This document shows, piece by piece, positions 8,585 through 16,007 of a stretch of DNA of 37,584 bases. Source of the stretch: Candidatus Gastranaerophilales bacterium (GTDB taxonomy: Bacteria; Cyanobacteriota; Vampirovibrionia; Gastranaerophilales; Gastranaerophilaceae); the NCBI GenBank assembly GCA_947624685.1, contig CANQLJ010000016.1:1-37584 (forward strand), in the 5' to 3' direction. A program made the translations under genes and the position numbers. Position 1 is the first letter of the stretch. The number at the start of each line of letters is the position of its first letter. The notes below the pieces were generated by a model. It worked only from the letters and a program-made list of their open reading frames with translations, had not been told where the DNA came from and did not search any database.

Positions 8585-8603
8585 TTTTGCAAAATGTTGC
8601 ATG
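8576..8603 (+). repeat. Left inverted repeat / recombinase site
   Basis: TGCTACA arm (8576-8582), 12-bp core, TGTTGCA arm (8595-8601). Its bases 8580-8603 are the exact reverse complement of 9208-9231. The outer arm also contains an extended -10-like element (TGCTACAAT). Confidence 0.85.
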
Positions 8604-8647
8604 GAAAAAAACAGTTAGTTGCACAAACATCAAGGAAGGAAATGGAA

Positions 8648-9192
8648 ATGACAGCAGTGGAACCTATTCGTTGTAAAAAAAAATTACAAAAGTTGAAAAA
8701 ATACTAATAAAACACAACTACAGAGATTTTGTTTTATTTAAACTTGGAATTAATTGCGGGCTAAGGATTTCAGACATATTGGCGTTGAATGTCGGAGATG
8801 TCAAAAACAAAAATTTCATAATTTTGACTGAAAAAAAGACGGGTAAAATAAGGAAAATTCCCGTGAATCTGCTTTTAAAAAATCTTTTAAAGACATACAC
8901 AAAAAACAAAACCAACAATATGCCCCTTTTTGCAAGCATGCATTCGGGAAAAAGATTGGACAGATTCTGTGTCTATAAAATAATCAAAAACGCCTGCAGA
9001 AAAGCGCAAATCGAGTGCAATATCGGAACGCATACTCTGAGAAAAACGTTCGGTTATCATTATTACAAAAAATACAAAGATATTGCCATGCTCCAAAAAA
9101 TATTCAATCATTCATCCCCAAGCGTAACGTTGAGATATATCGGAATCGAGCAGGAAGATATTTACAAAAGTTATATTCACTTTTTACTTTAG
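8648..9192 (+). CDS. Small tyrosine recombinase, frame broken at A9
   Basis: The start ATG at 8648 lies 8 nt after AAGGAAGG (an ATG at 8642 is too close). The N-terminus reads MTAVEPIRCKKK, then the A9 run at 8675-8683 takes the frame to a stop at 8704. In the frame reached by a -1 shift (or one more A) it continues ITKVEKILIKHNYRDFVLF and on to the stop at 9192, about 181 aa in all. Catalytic set is complete: Arg (GLRISDIL), Lys (TEKKTGKIR), HxxR (HTLRKTFGYH), His (FNHSSPSV) and Tyr (LRYIGI). It has no separate arm-binding or core-binding N-terminal domain of normal size, like other short phage-type recombinases. Probably acts on the inverted repeats that flank it. The broken frame may be ribosomal slippage, phase variation or a dead gene. 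Confidence 0.8.
8675..8683 (+). repeat. A9 run / possible -1 slippery site in recombinase
   Basis: TGT AAA AAA AAA in the start frame contains A-AAA-AAA, the best known -1 slippery heptamer type. The downstream catalytic frame is exactly the -1 frame. A tenth A made by polymerase or replication slippage would give the same product. Confidence 0.55.
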
Positions 9193-9204
9193 TTATGATA
9201 TTAT
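9176..9204 (+). promoter_or_regulatory. Candidate invertible promoter
   Basis: TTCACT (9176-9181), 17 bp, then TATTAT (9199-9204) preceded by TG one base upstream (an extended -10). It overlaps the recombinase stop codon and ends just inside the right inverted repeat, so transcription would begin near 9211. It now reads right, into the terminator at 9287-9322. After inversion it would read left, with a leader of about 45 nt, into the AKR gene at 8558. Boxes are seen; activity is inferred. Confidence 0.5.
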
Positions 9205-9207
9205 CAT

Positions 9208-9235
9208 CATGCAACATTTTGCAAAAATTGTTGCA
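9208..9235 (-). repeat. Right inverted repeat / recombinase site
   Basis: TGCAACA arm (9210-9216), 12-bp core, TGTTGCA arm (9229-9235). Bases 9208-9231 pair perfectly with 8580-8603 in inverted orientation. Confidence 0.85.
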
Positions 9236-9286
9236 CAGAAAAGTTATATGTAATAATTGTATATGCAATAATTTTCAAAAAAAATT

Positions 9287-9322
9287 AAAAAGGTGCTTTT
9301 GTTTTGTATTAAGCACCTTTTT
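9287..9322. terminator. Bidirectional rho-independent terminator
   Basis: AAAAAGGTGCTT (9287-9298) pairs with AAGCACCTTTTT (9311-9322) over a 12-nt loop. T-rich runs follow on both strands. On the minus strand it ends the long operon that finishes with the DUF1796 gene; on the plus strand it stops anything leaving the recombinase cassette. Confidence 0.8.
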
Positions 9323-9380
9323 TATTTATTTGTTCTTATTTATCGCGACTGCGGGGTTTTTGCCGTATTTAATAGATATT

Positions 9381-10118
9381 TTAGCTAAAATAGTATATCT
9401 CGCTAATCAAATTGAACCAATCTATTAGCCCCCCCCCAAGGTTAGTGTTGTCATCTCGGGCAAATTTTTTGACAAATCCGACACTGATATTTTGGTTGCT
9501 ATATGAAGTCAGAAGCGCTTTTTCATCATCATTAAAACATCTTTTTTCAAAGACGCACAGAAGTTTATAATCTTTATTGGAACAATTTTTGTTTAATATT
9601 TCATTAATTTTTTTAATGTAGTCAATATCAAGTTCGAGCGAAGTTTTGATGATTTTTATTACAAAAAGAATTCTTTTGTCGCTATTTATAAGGTTATGAG
9701 TTTTATTTGCCAAATGAGAAATTTTATTTTTAAGATTATTTTTGATTTTTTCAATATCGCAATTTTGAATATTTTCTCTAAGCTCTTTTTCTTCGTTAGG
9801 GTGGAAGCTAAAACCCGTCTTTAAACCCCTCATCATCCCCCAGGGTAAAATTTCAAAGTCACAATCAGAATAATAAACGGGGTTGTCGAGCGAATTTAAA
9901 AAACCGATTCTGTCTGATATATAAAGCCAGCTATACAGATAATGGTTAAATTTATTTTTCAAAATACCTTTTATTCTAAATGACGTTTCGCAATTATATC
10001 CAAGGCTCATAACCTCATCAAAACGAGGGGTTTTAAAACAATTTTTCAGCGCAAAAAATATCTCAAGCGAATTTAATCTCACTGTTTTTAAAAATGTCTC
10101 AAGTTTTTTTATGTGCAT
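9381..10118 (-). CDS. DUF1796-type putative cysteine peptidase family protein, with poly-G tract
   Basis: 245 aa, ATG at 10118 behind AGGATA. EVMSLGYNCETSFRIK (with the Cys proposed as nucleophile in the papain-like DUF1796 family), HYLYSWLYISDRIGFLNSL, the DCDFEILPWGMM block and LFVIKI fit that family, common in capsule and LPS gene clusters; biochemical role unproven. G9 codes Gly228-230 close to the C-terminus, followed by LIDWFNLISEIYYFS, which looks like a natural family ending, so G9 is probably ON. G8 gives an immediate stop; G10 gives a different 8-residue tail. Last gene of the long phosphonate/GT operon, just before the terminator. Confidence 0.75.
   Translation of the reverse strand: MHIKKLETFLKTVRLNSLEIFFALKNCFKTPRFDEVMSLGYNCETSFRIKGILKNKFNHYLYSWLYISDRIGFLNSLDNPVYYSDCDFEILPWGMMRGLKTGFSFHPNEEKELRENIQNCDIEKIKNNLKNKISHLANKTHNLINSDKRILFVIKIIKTSLELDIDYIKKINEILNKNCSNKDYKLLCVFEKRCFNDDEKALLTSYSNQNISVGFVKKFARDDNTNLGGGLIDWFNLISEIYYFS
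9429..9437 (-). repeat. Poly-G tract (G9) in DUF1796 gene
   Basis: Nine G on the coding strand between CTT and CTAATAG. In frame as written. The sequence after the tract (GCTAA) is the same as in the FkbM tract at 5-14. Confidence 0.9.
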
Positions 10119-10157
10119 TTTATATCCTTAAACAAAAATCATTAAATAAAATCAAGA

Positions 10158-11096
10158 TTAATTCAGAAGTTTTTCTTTTTTATCCGAAATGTTTTTTCTT
10201 TTTCGAAAAAGAGCATAAACTCTATATTTATATAATTCTTTGATGGAAGAAAATTCATATTTTGATTTTATGACATCTAAAAAAGGGGTTATTTTGGCAT
10301 ATTTCCAAAAGTCTTCGACATTTTTTGTATCCGTATATTTTGATATATCATTCACGTTTATATCAGGGCCAAAAGACCAAGGTTTAAGTTTTGATGCAAA
10401 ATGCCTTATCACAATATTATCCCTGGGACTTGTTACGACATCAAAATCCAAATAGTTATATTTAATATCAAAAGCTTTGTAATTAAGGTCAAAATATTTG
10501 TTTAAAAGCGTTTCGTCGGCATGGAGAATTTTATTTCTGTATTTTTTTTCAATATCAAATAATTTTTTTGTGACGTCATTTTCAATCCATTTTTGAACAT
10601 CGATTAACAATACGCCCGCATTAAAATATCTGTAGTCTTCACTTAAATCAACAAGATGCGAAGTATCAAGGCAATAGTGTTTTCGATTTTGCGCCCAAGC
10701 GGCACCTAAGATATAATTTTCCATATCAATATCATATAATTCTTTAATATCACCCAATGCCACAATATCAACATCAAGATAGAGAACTTTTTTTAATTGG
10801 GGTTTTAATTTTGGAATTAAAAATCTGTTGTAGGTGGAAATAGAGATATAATTTTCACTGTTTGTGTAAGCAATATCACTAAATTCTTTATCGGAATCGA
10901 TTTTAATAAATTCGATATTAAAGTTGTTAAATGATTTTTTCAGTTCAAGTATTTTTTCTTTATTTATTTCGGAGATAAAGCTATCTAAGATATAAAAATC
11001 AATATTGGATTTTGTGTTATCACAAATTGAAGCAATTGTTGTTGCCACAAAAGGCGAATAGTTATCGTCGGATGATAAAAATATCGGGATATTCAT
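10158..11096 (-). CDS. Family 8 glycosyltransferase (copy A)
   Basis: 312 aa. IPIFLSSDDNYSPFVATTI starts the GT8 fold, Asp108-x-Asp110 (LYLDVDIVALGD) binds metal and sugar nucleotide, FNAGVLLIDVQKW and HADETLLNKYF follow, and a late IRHFASKLKPWSF holds the usual His. Probably a galactosyl- or glucosyltransferase for LPS or capsule. Residues 2-128 are identical, at DNA level too, with the second GT8 gene 1.9 kb away; the rest is clearly different. That pattern points to recent gene conversion or duplication with a swapped acceptor half. It begins one base inside the stop region of the upstream GT2 and is followed by 39 bp before the DUF1796 gene. Confidence 0.88.
   Translation of the reverse strand: MNIPIFLSSDDNYSPFVATTIASICDNTKSNIDFYILDSFISEINKEKILELKKSFNNFNIEFIKIDSDKEFSDIAYTNSENYISISTYNRFLIPKLKPQLKKVLYLDVDIVALGDIKELYDIDMENYILGAAWAQNRKHYCLDTSHLVDLSEDYRYFNAGVLLIDVQKWIENDVTKKLFDIEKKYRNKILHADETLLNKYFDLNYKAFDIKYNYLDFDVVTSPRDNIVIRHFASKLKPWSFGPDINVNDISKYTDTKNVEDFWKYAKITPFLDVIKSKYEFSSIKELYKYRVYALFRKRKNISDKKEKLLN
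10717..11093 (-). repeat. 377-bp exact direct repeat, copy A
   Basis: Identical over its length to 12643-13019 and in the same orientation; flanking bases differ at both ends. It spans codons 2 to ~126 of GT8 copy A, that is the donor-binding half. Homologous recombination between copies would delete 1926 bp. Confidence 0.92.
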
Positions 11097-12109
11097 TATT
11101 GTTTTACCTTTGGGTTTTGTCTTATAACATTGTTGTGTAATTTAGTGAGCATATATTTTACGCCGTAATTTTTATTTAAAGCATTATCAAAATCATTCAT
11201 AACTTCATCAAACATCTCAAGTTCAAAAGGATAATAAACATCTTTGCTGATTTTTATAATGTCTTTTATTTTTGTAAAATATTTTTTTAACGTCAAATAC
11301 TGTTCAAGGTTTTTTTGACCGGGCAAGACCCCAAAAATCATCATCCTGACATTATTTAATCTGTTTATTAAATTGTTTTCAATATAATAATCGGCAATTT
11401 TATTTAATATTGTCATATTGGAATCAAAGTTCTTTTTCTCACCACAAAGTTCATTTGTGATGCTTTTTTCGCGAACAAGATAGTTATAGCGACTTTTTTC
11501 GATAATACATAATTTATCCAGATGTATGTATGTTATGGCTTGAAAATACAAATCTTCGTATAAATAGCCGTTTGGAAATTGCGCGTTAATCCTATTAAGA
11601 AACGACTTTTTCCACAAATGTGCCCAAGTGTTCCAAACGTAAGTCATTATGGCTAATTTTGCTTCGATGATTTTTGGCCCTTGTTCATTCAGCGCTCTTT
11701 CTCTAAAAAAGTTTTCTGCGATATTGTTTTTTGCACCAAAAACATTTATTGCGGTATTTAAAACAACTTCGCAATTCGTTTCTTCGATTGCTTCGACCAT
11801 TTTTTCAATGTAATTGGAATCTATCCAATCATCAGAATCAAGAAAGTAGATATAATCCCCATCTGCGATTTTAAGTCCGGAGTTTCTTGCGGCAGAAAGG
11901 CCTTCGTTTTTTTCTTTGTTGATAATTATGATTCTGTCATCTTTTTTAGAATAATCTTTTAATATTTTTATGGAATCATCGGGCGAACAATCATTAACAC
12001 AAATAATTTCAAGATTTTTATATGTCTGATTAATTACACTATCAAGACATCTTTCAAGATATTGTTCAACATTATATACAGGGATTATTACAGACACTTT
12101 TTTATACAT
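11096..12109 (-). CDS. Family 2 glycosyltransferase
   Basis: 337 aa. VSVIIPVYNVEQYLERCLDS, INDCSPDDSIKIL (CVNDCSPDDS), GLSAARNSGLKIADGDYI and FLDSDDWID are textbook GT2 motifs of the bacterial capsule type; the YLYEDLYFQ block downstream holds the likely catalytic acid (ED). The C-terminal ~100 residues are variable. The start overlaps the stop of GT8 copy B by 8 nt and its stop touches the start of GT8 copy A, so the three are translated together. It lies between the two 377-bp repeats and would be lost in a repeat-mediated deletion. Confidence 0.88.
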   Translation of the reverse strand: MYKKVSVIIPVYNVEQYLERCLDSVINQTYKNLEIICVNDCSPDDSIKILKDYSKKDDRIIIINKEKNEGLSAARNSGLKIADGDYIYFLDSDDWIDSNYIEKMVEAIEETNCEVVLNTAINVFGAKNNIAENFFRERALNEQGPKIIEAKLAIMTYVWNTWAHLWKKSFLNRINAQFPNGYLYEDLYFQAITYIHLDKLCIIEKSRYNYLVREKSITNELCGEKKNFDSNMTILNKIADYYIENNLINRLNNVRMMIFGVLPGQKNLEQYLTLKKYFTKIKDIIKISKDVYYPFELEMFDEVMNDFDNALNKNYGVKYMLTKLHNNVIRQNPKVKQ

Positions 12110-13028
12110 TTAAAAACCCCTTAGCTTTATTTTTTTCTTGTATAATTAACGCTACTTTTCGTTTTCTTAAATTATCTTTTTGCAATTGTATGTTTTGGAC
12201 TTTTGAATATAGTTCATCATAGAAGGGTGTTTTTTTTGCATATTTCCAAAATTCAAGCATATTATCCATCAAAAGAGAGTTATTTGAAAGACAAGGGTTA
12301 TATTGCCAAGGTTTTATATCGGTATTAAAATGACGAATTACAATATCATTTATGTTTGTTTTTGCTTGGGTCATAAGGTTAAATTTTTGGGATAAAATTT
12401 TGTAATTGTTATTAAAAATGATGTTTAATATATCTTGATCGGCATATTTTAATTTACCTCTATAGTTATTTTCAACTTCAAGTGCTTTATTTAAAATATC
12501 ATTTTTTACCCAATATTGATTATCCAAAACAAATACCCCGGCATTAAAATATTTATGATTTTGCGCTAAATTCAGTCTATTTTTTGTTTCTTTATCTTCC
12601 TGTTGAGTAATAAAGCTTTCGGGAATTGCGGCAAAATGATAGTTTTCCATATCAATATCATATAATTCTTTAATATCACCCAATGCCACAATATCAACAT
12701 CAAGATAGAGAACTTTTTTTAATTGGGGTTTTAATTTTGGAATTAAAAATCTGTTGTAGGTGGAAATAGAGATATAATTTTCACTGTTTGTGTAAGCAAT
12801 ATCACTAAATTCTTTATCGGAATCGATTTTAATAAATTCGATATTAAAGTTGTTAAATGATTTTTTCAGTTCAAGTATTTTTTCTTTATTTATTTCGGAG
12901 ATAAAGCTATCTAAGATATAAAAATCAATATTGGATTTTGTGTTATCACAAATTGAAGCAATTGTTGTTGCCACAAAAGGCGAATAGTTATCGTCGGATG
13001 ATAAAAATATCGGGATATTTTTTTCCAT
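12102..13028 (-). CDS. Family 8 glycosyltransferase (copy B)
   Basis: 308 aa from ATG at 13028 (MEKNIPIF); two ATGs further up (13037, 13046) overlap the upstream gene. The N-terminal half equals copy A (DVD metal motif, LYLDVDIVALGD). The C-terminal half is different: HFAAIPESFITQQ, FNAGVFVLDNQYW, YADQDILNIIF, IRHFNTDIKPWQY. All GT8 hallmarks are present, so both copies should be active but may use different acceptors. Tightly packed between the GT2-HAD gene and the GT2 gene. Confidence 0.87.
   Translation of the reverse strand: MEKNIPIFLSSDDNYSPFVATTIASICDNTKSNIDFYILDSFISEINKEKILELKKSFNNFNIEFIKIDSDKEFSDIAYTNSENYISISTYNRFLIPKLKPQLKKVLYLDVDIVALGDIKELYDIDMENYHFAAIPESFITQQEDKETKNRLNLAQNHKYFNAGVFVLDNQYWVKNDILNKALEVENNYRGKLKYADQDILNIIFNNNYKILSQKFNLMTQAKTNINDIVIRHFNTDIKPWQYNPCLSNNSLLMDNMLEFWKYAKKTPFYDELYSKVQNIQLQKDNLRKRKVALIIQEKNKAKGFLNV
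12643..13019 (-). repeat. 377-bp exact direct repeat, copy B
   Basis: Partner of 10717-11093. The left border falls in the codon after Glu126 (same residue, different third base beyond it), and the right border is a few bases from the start codon. Confidence 0.92.
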
Positions 13029-13029
13029 T

Positions 13030-15522
13030 TTATGCATAAACTCCAATTTTTTCTTTAAATTCCTGTGCCCAGTCGCTATTTAAGCTGCGGTAGCTTTTTG
13101 CTTGTATATCTTGCGGATGTTTGATTAAAGATAGGTATTTTATATCATTATCAGACAAATTTTTCCAATAAGAACAGATGATTTCATAAGCAAAATTCAA
13201 ACAATCCCAATAACAGGCGGGTTTAAAAAATTCCATAAAATCATCAACAAACATCATTTCGCCATTAAATATTTCTTTAAATGAATTTTGTTTTATTTTG
13301 TCAAATTCACTTATATTACTATCATACACGGGTTTATTATCTTTTATATCAACAACAAGGGGTTCCATTGAAGTTAAAAAATGTTCAATTAAATCCCAAT
13401 TAAACCCAACAGTATAGTTGTATTCCCGAAATAAACAGATGCTATTATAGTTTGGGTTTGGTTTTTGAGTTAAATACATCCCTAAGATAAATTTATCACC
13501 GAAAAATTTTTCAACCAATCTTTGAGCCGAAAAGTTATCCGTACAAGCATCAACCACGCCGATTCGAGAACCATTTAGCTTAATTGAATTCATATAATTT
13601 TTATATTCGTCAAAAGTTTCTTTATTATAGTTTATCGGATTAAGGCATTTTTGTGCAATTTGGCGCTGAGCGTAGATATAGTGGATTTTGGGTGAATTTT
13701 GGGTTTTAGGAAAGGGATATTTATCAAATATCGCTTTAATCGGATAGCAATCGCGCGCAATAAAAAATAAATCCGAAAACGCACAATATTTTGAAATATC
13801 ATTTATTGATTTATATAACGCCATAACCAAAGGCCCCGCAACCATATAACCGAGATTATGCCAGTAACCTAAGTTTTTATAGTTATTATCCGATGATTTA
13901 ATCTTATTATAAGCCATATACGCTAAGGCCGCGGGAAAATCCGACTCGTGCTTTCGATAGAAATTATTTGCCGTTTTATATAAAGAAGAAGATTGATAGT
14001 CGTTATTTGTTTCAAAATAGTATGCACTTAGATTATTTTCTATTGCCATCATAAAATCGGATTTTTTATTGTCGCCGATGTGTAAAATATCATTAGGCGA
14101 AACATCTAAATCTTTTATTACATATTTATACATCTTGCCAGATGCTTTGCAAACTTTGGTTTGCGATGAAACATATAATTTTTCAAAACCTTTAAAACCG
14201 TTTTTCTTTAATAATAAACTTAAAAATTCGCTATCATAGTACATATCAGAGGTTATGATAATTCTTTTATTTTTAGATTTTGCATAATTAAAAATCTCAA
14301 GCATTTCTCCGTTTGGCTTGATTAATTCCATTTCGAGCTGTTGTTCAAGCTTTTTTGCATTAGGGTATTTAGCTTGAAGATTTTTATAAATGTCATCATA
14401 AGTAATATCTTCGACATTTGGATTTTTTAGAATATTCAGCCTTCGCATCATATCTTCATTATGAGTGCGATTAGAATAGAAATCTTTTAAATCGTATGCT
14501 TTTTGCATATAAAAAAATAAATCATCAGGCTTTAAAAAAGGTCTGAATAAAAGAGTATCAAAAATATCAAAAGAAATTATTTTATGTTTATCAATTTGAG
14601 ATTTTAAATCTTCTATTAACCCTAAATCTCTAATCATATCGTATAAACCGCAGCCGAAATTAAGGGTATAAGATAAAAAATTGTTGAAGTTTTTGATATT
14701 TTTTATAATTTTATAAAACTGTTCTTTTGCATAATTAAAAAATTCGTCTTTATTATATTTAGCGGTATCATTATATACAATATTTGCCCAATAGCCGACA
14801 ACAAAATTATAGCTTTCGCTTGAAATAGTTTTAGAATTGTTTGCAATGTCAACAATCATTTTCAAGCCTTCGAATTTATCGACAATTTGTTTAAACGACA
14901 TCACGCGAGATGTCAAAGAATCGGGCCTCTTTGTAACAATGAGATTCAATTCGTCAATAAGCGAAATTTTATTTGCATTTAATGCACAACTAAACGCAAA
15001 AACCGGATCTTCCATATCCGATATTAGCGGGAATTTGATTTTATTTTCTTTTATTAATTCCGACTTAAATATGGCGCTTGTGTATGTCGCACAAAAGTTA
15101 TTTTTATCCAGCCTTATTTTATCATTTATTGCTTTATCAATAAAACCTGTGTCGCTATTTTTATAGCATCCTTTTATAATATCCGAGTTTTCTTCTTTGG
15201 CTTTTAAATATAATTTTTCATAAAAATCGTTTCTCTCAGGGTAATCATCACTATCTAAAAAGGCAATAAATTCGCCTTTTGCTTCATTTATACCAAGGTT
15301 TCTGGCGTTTGATGCGCCTTTATTTTCTTTCAGGTCAAGGTGTTTTATTCTTTTATCTTTTAGAGCGAATTGTTTTACAATTTCAAAACTTTTATCGGTC
15401 GAACAATCGTTAATACAGATTATTTCAATGTCGAATAGCGTTTGATTACAAACGCTATTTAGACATTTAGTTAAATATTTTTCCGTATTATAAACAGGTA
15501 TTATAACCGATAATTTAGGCAT
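13030..15522 (-). CDS. GT2-HAD fusion protein
   Basis: 830 aa. Residues 1-~260 are a GT2 domain (LSVIIPVYNTEKYLTKCLNS, INDCSTDKSFE, NKGASNARNLG, FLDSDD, then DMEDPVF). Residues ~315-500 form a HAD-type domain: FDIFDTLLFRP (Asp nucleophile and acid), IIITSDMYYD, SQTKVCKASG with the Lys, and HIGDNKKSDFMMA. The remaining ~330 residues have no motif I recognise (FFIARDCYPIKAIFD, GVVDACTDNFSAQRL). Such large GT2-HAD proteins recur in capsule loci; the HAD part may remove a phosphate or bind a phosphorylated acceptor. Its stop lies 1 bp from the GT8 start; upstream it is 3 bp from the PqqD-like gene. Confidence 0.85.
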   Translation of the reverse strand: MPKLSVIIPVYNTEKYLTKCLNSVCNQTLFDIEIICINDCSTDKSFEIVKQFALKDKRIKHLDLKENKGASNARNLGINEAKGEFIAFLDSDDYPERNDFYEKLYLKAKEENSDIIKGCYKNSDTGFIDKAINDKIRLDKNNFCATYTSAIFKSELIKENKIKFPLISDMEDPVFAFSCALNANKISLIDELNLIVTKRPDSLTSRVMSFKQIVDKFEGLKMIVDIANNSKTISSESYNFVVGYWANIVYNDTAKYNKDEFFNYAKEQFYKIIKNIKNFNNFLSYTLNFGCGLYDMIRDLGLIEDLKSQIDKHKIISFDIFDTLLFRPFLKPDDLFFYMQKAYDLKDFYSNRTHNEDMMRRLNILKNPNVEDITYDDIYKNLQAKYPNAKKLEQQLEMELIKPNGEMLEIFNYAKSKNKRIIITSDMYYDSEFLSLLLKKNGFKGFEKLYVSSQTKVCKASGKMYKYVIKDLDVSPNDILHIGDNKKSDFMMAIENNLSAYYFETNNDYQSSSLYKTANNFYRKHESDFPAALAYMAYNKIKSSDNNYKNLGYWHNLGYMVAGPLVMALYKSINDISKYCAFSDLFFIARDCYPIKAIFDKYPFPKTQNSPKIHYIYAQRQIAQKCLNPINYNKETFDEYKNYMNSIKLNGSRIGVVDACTDNFSAQRLVEKFFGDKFILGMYLTQKPNPNYNSICLFREYNYTVGFNWDLIEHFLTSMEPLVVDIKDNKPVYDSNISEFDKIKQNSFKEIFNGEMMFVDDFMEFFKPACYWDCLNFAYEIICSYWKNLSDNDIKYLSLIKHPQDIQAKSYRSLNSDWAQEFKEKIGVYA

Positions 15523-15525
15523 TGA

Positions 15526-15996
15526 CTATACTTCGACTTTCTTTTCGCGTTCTTTTGTTTCTTCTTTTGTATAGCCGATTGAATCTTTTTCGGGAGTCCA
15601 ACCTGTTTCTTCTTTAACTTCATGGATAGGATCAGCCAAAAGAAGTTCTTGCGCATCATTATATTCTTTTAATTCGAGCACAAAAGAATCTTCTTTTGCA
15701 AGCTGTTCGTTGATATTCACATCATTACTTGATGAAGGAGCTTCAAGAAGCACTTCTTTTTCTATCATCGCGTCAATAAACATTTTAAAATTAGCTTCAA
15801 AATCACTCGGCAATTGAGGAATCTTTTTAATTTGCGCTAAAATATCTTCGACACTAGCACCTGACACAATATTTTCATATACATTTGTTGCAAAAGAATT
15901 CATCCCGTAATATATTCCCGTTTCGGAATTAATTATAATTGCAATTCCATCTGTAATATCAGCAAACATTTTGCTTTCGTTCAATTGATAGTTCAT
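15526..15996 (-). CDS. PqqD-family (RRE-like) protein with acidic C-terminal tail
   Basis: 156 aa, ATG at 15996 behind GGAGAG. Residues 1-~95 fit the PqqD fold: DITDGIAIIINSETGIYYGMN, then ATNVYENIVSGASVEDILAQI, ending at MIEKEVLL. Such domains bind peptides for modifying enzymes. Residues ~105-156 are an acidic, low-complexity tail with EYNDAQELLLADPIHEV and ETGWTP. I believe similar DPIHEV...GW tails recur in PqqD proteins of the so-called HPr-rel-A systems, but could not check. The neighbours (HprK-like, nucleotidyltransferase) fit that system, whose role is unknown. No separate small precursor gene is seen here, so the tail could itself be the substrate (inference). Confidence 0.75.
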   Translation of the reverse strand: MNYQLNESKMFADITDGIAIIINSETGIYYGMNSFATNVYENIVSGASVEDILAQIKKIPQLPSDFEANFKMFIDAMIEKEVLLEAPSSSNDVNINEQLAKEDSFVLELKEYNDAQELLLADPIHEVKEETGWTPEKDSIGYTKEETKEREKKVEV

Positions 15997-16007
15997 TTTT
16001 CTCTCCT

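Larger units (their letters stand above)
8576..9235. mobile_element. Putative invertible DNA cassette encoding a tyrosine recombinase
   Basis: A 660-bp segment bounded by inverted repeats whose inner 24 bp match perfectly (8580-8603 and 9208-9231). Each end has the form of a tyrosine recombinase core: a 7-bp arm, 12 bp, then an inverted 7-bp arm (TGCTACA/TGTTGCA on the left, TGCAACA/TGTTGCA on the right). The segment holds one recombinase gene and a candidate promoter near its right end that points outward. Inversion would aim that promoter at the AKR/radical SAM operon. In the present orientation it aims at a terminator. What is seen: repeats, gene, promoter-like boxes. What is inferred: inversion and the switching role. 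Confidence 0.7.

Noticed and set aside
8605-8680. A promoter on the minus strand inside the left end of the cassette, facing the AKR operon now
   Set aside because: The best boxes (TTGATG with TTTTTT, or TAGCAT without -35) are poor, which is part of the case for the OFF orientation.
8718-9111. Minus-strand open frames opposite the recombinase
   Set aside because: They are antisense to a gene with a full catalytic motif set and show no family features or ribosome sites.
9015-9428. Plus-strand open frame after the recombinase
   Set aside because: It overlaps the recombinase end, the right repeat and the terminator; composition is not protein-like.
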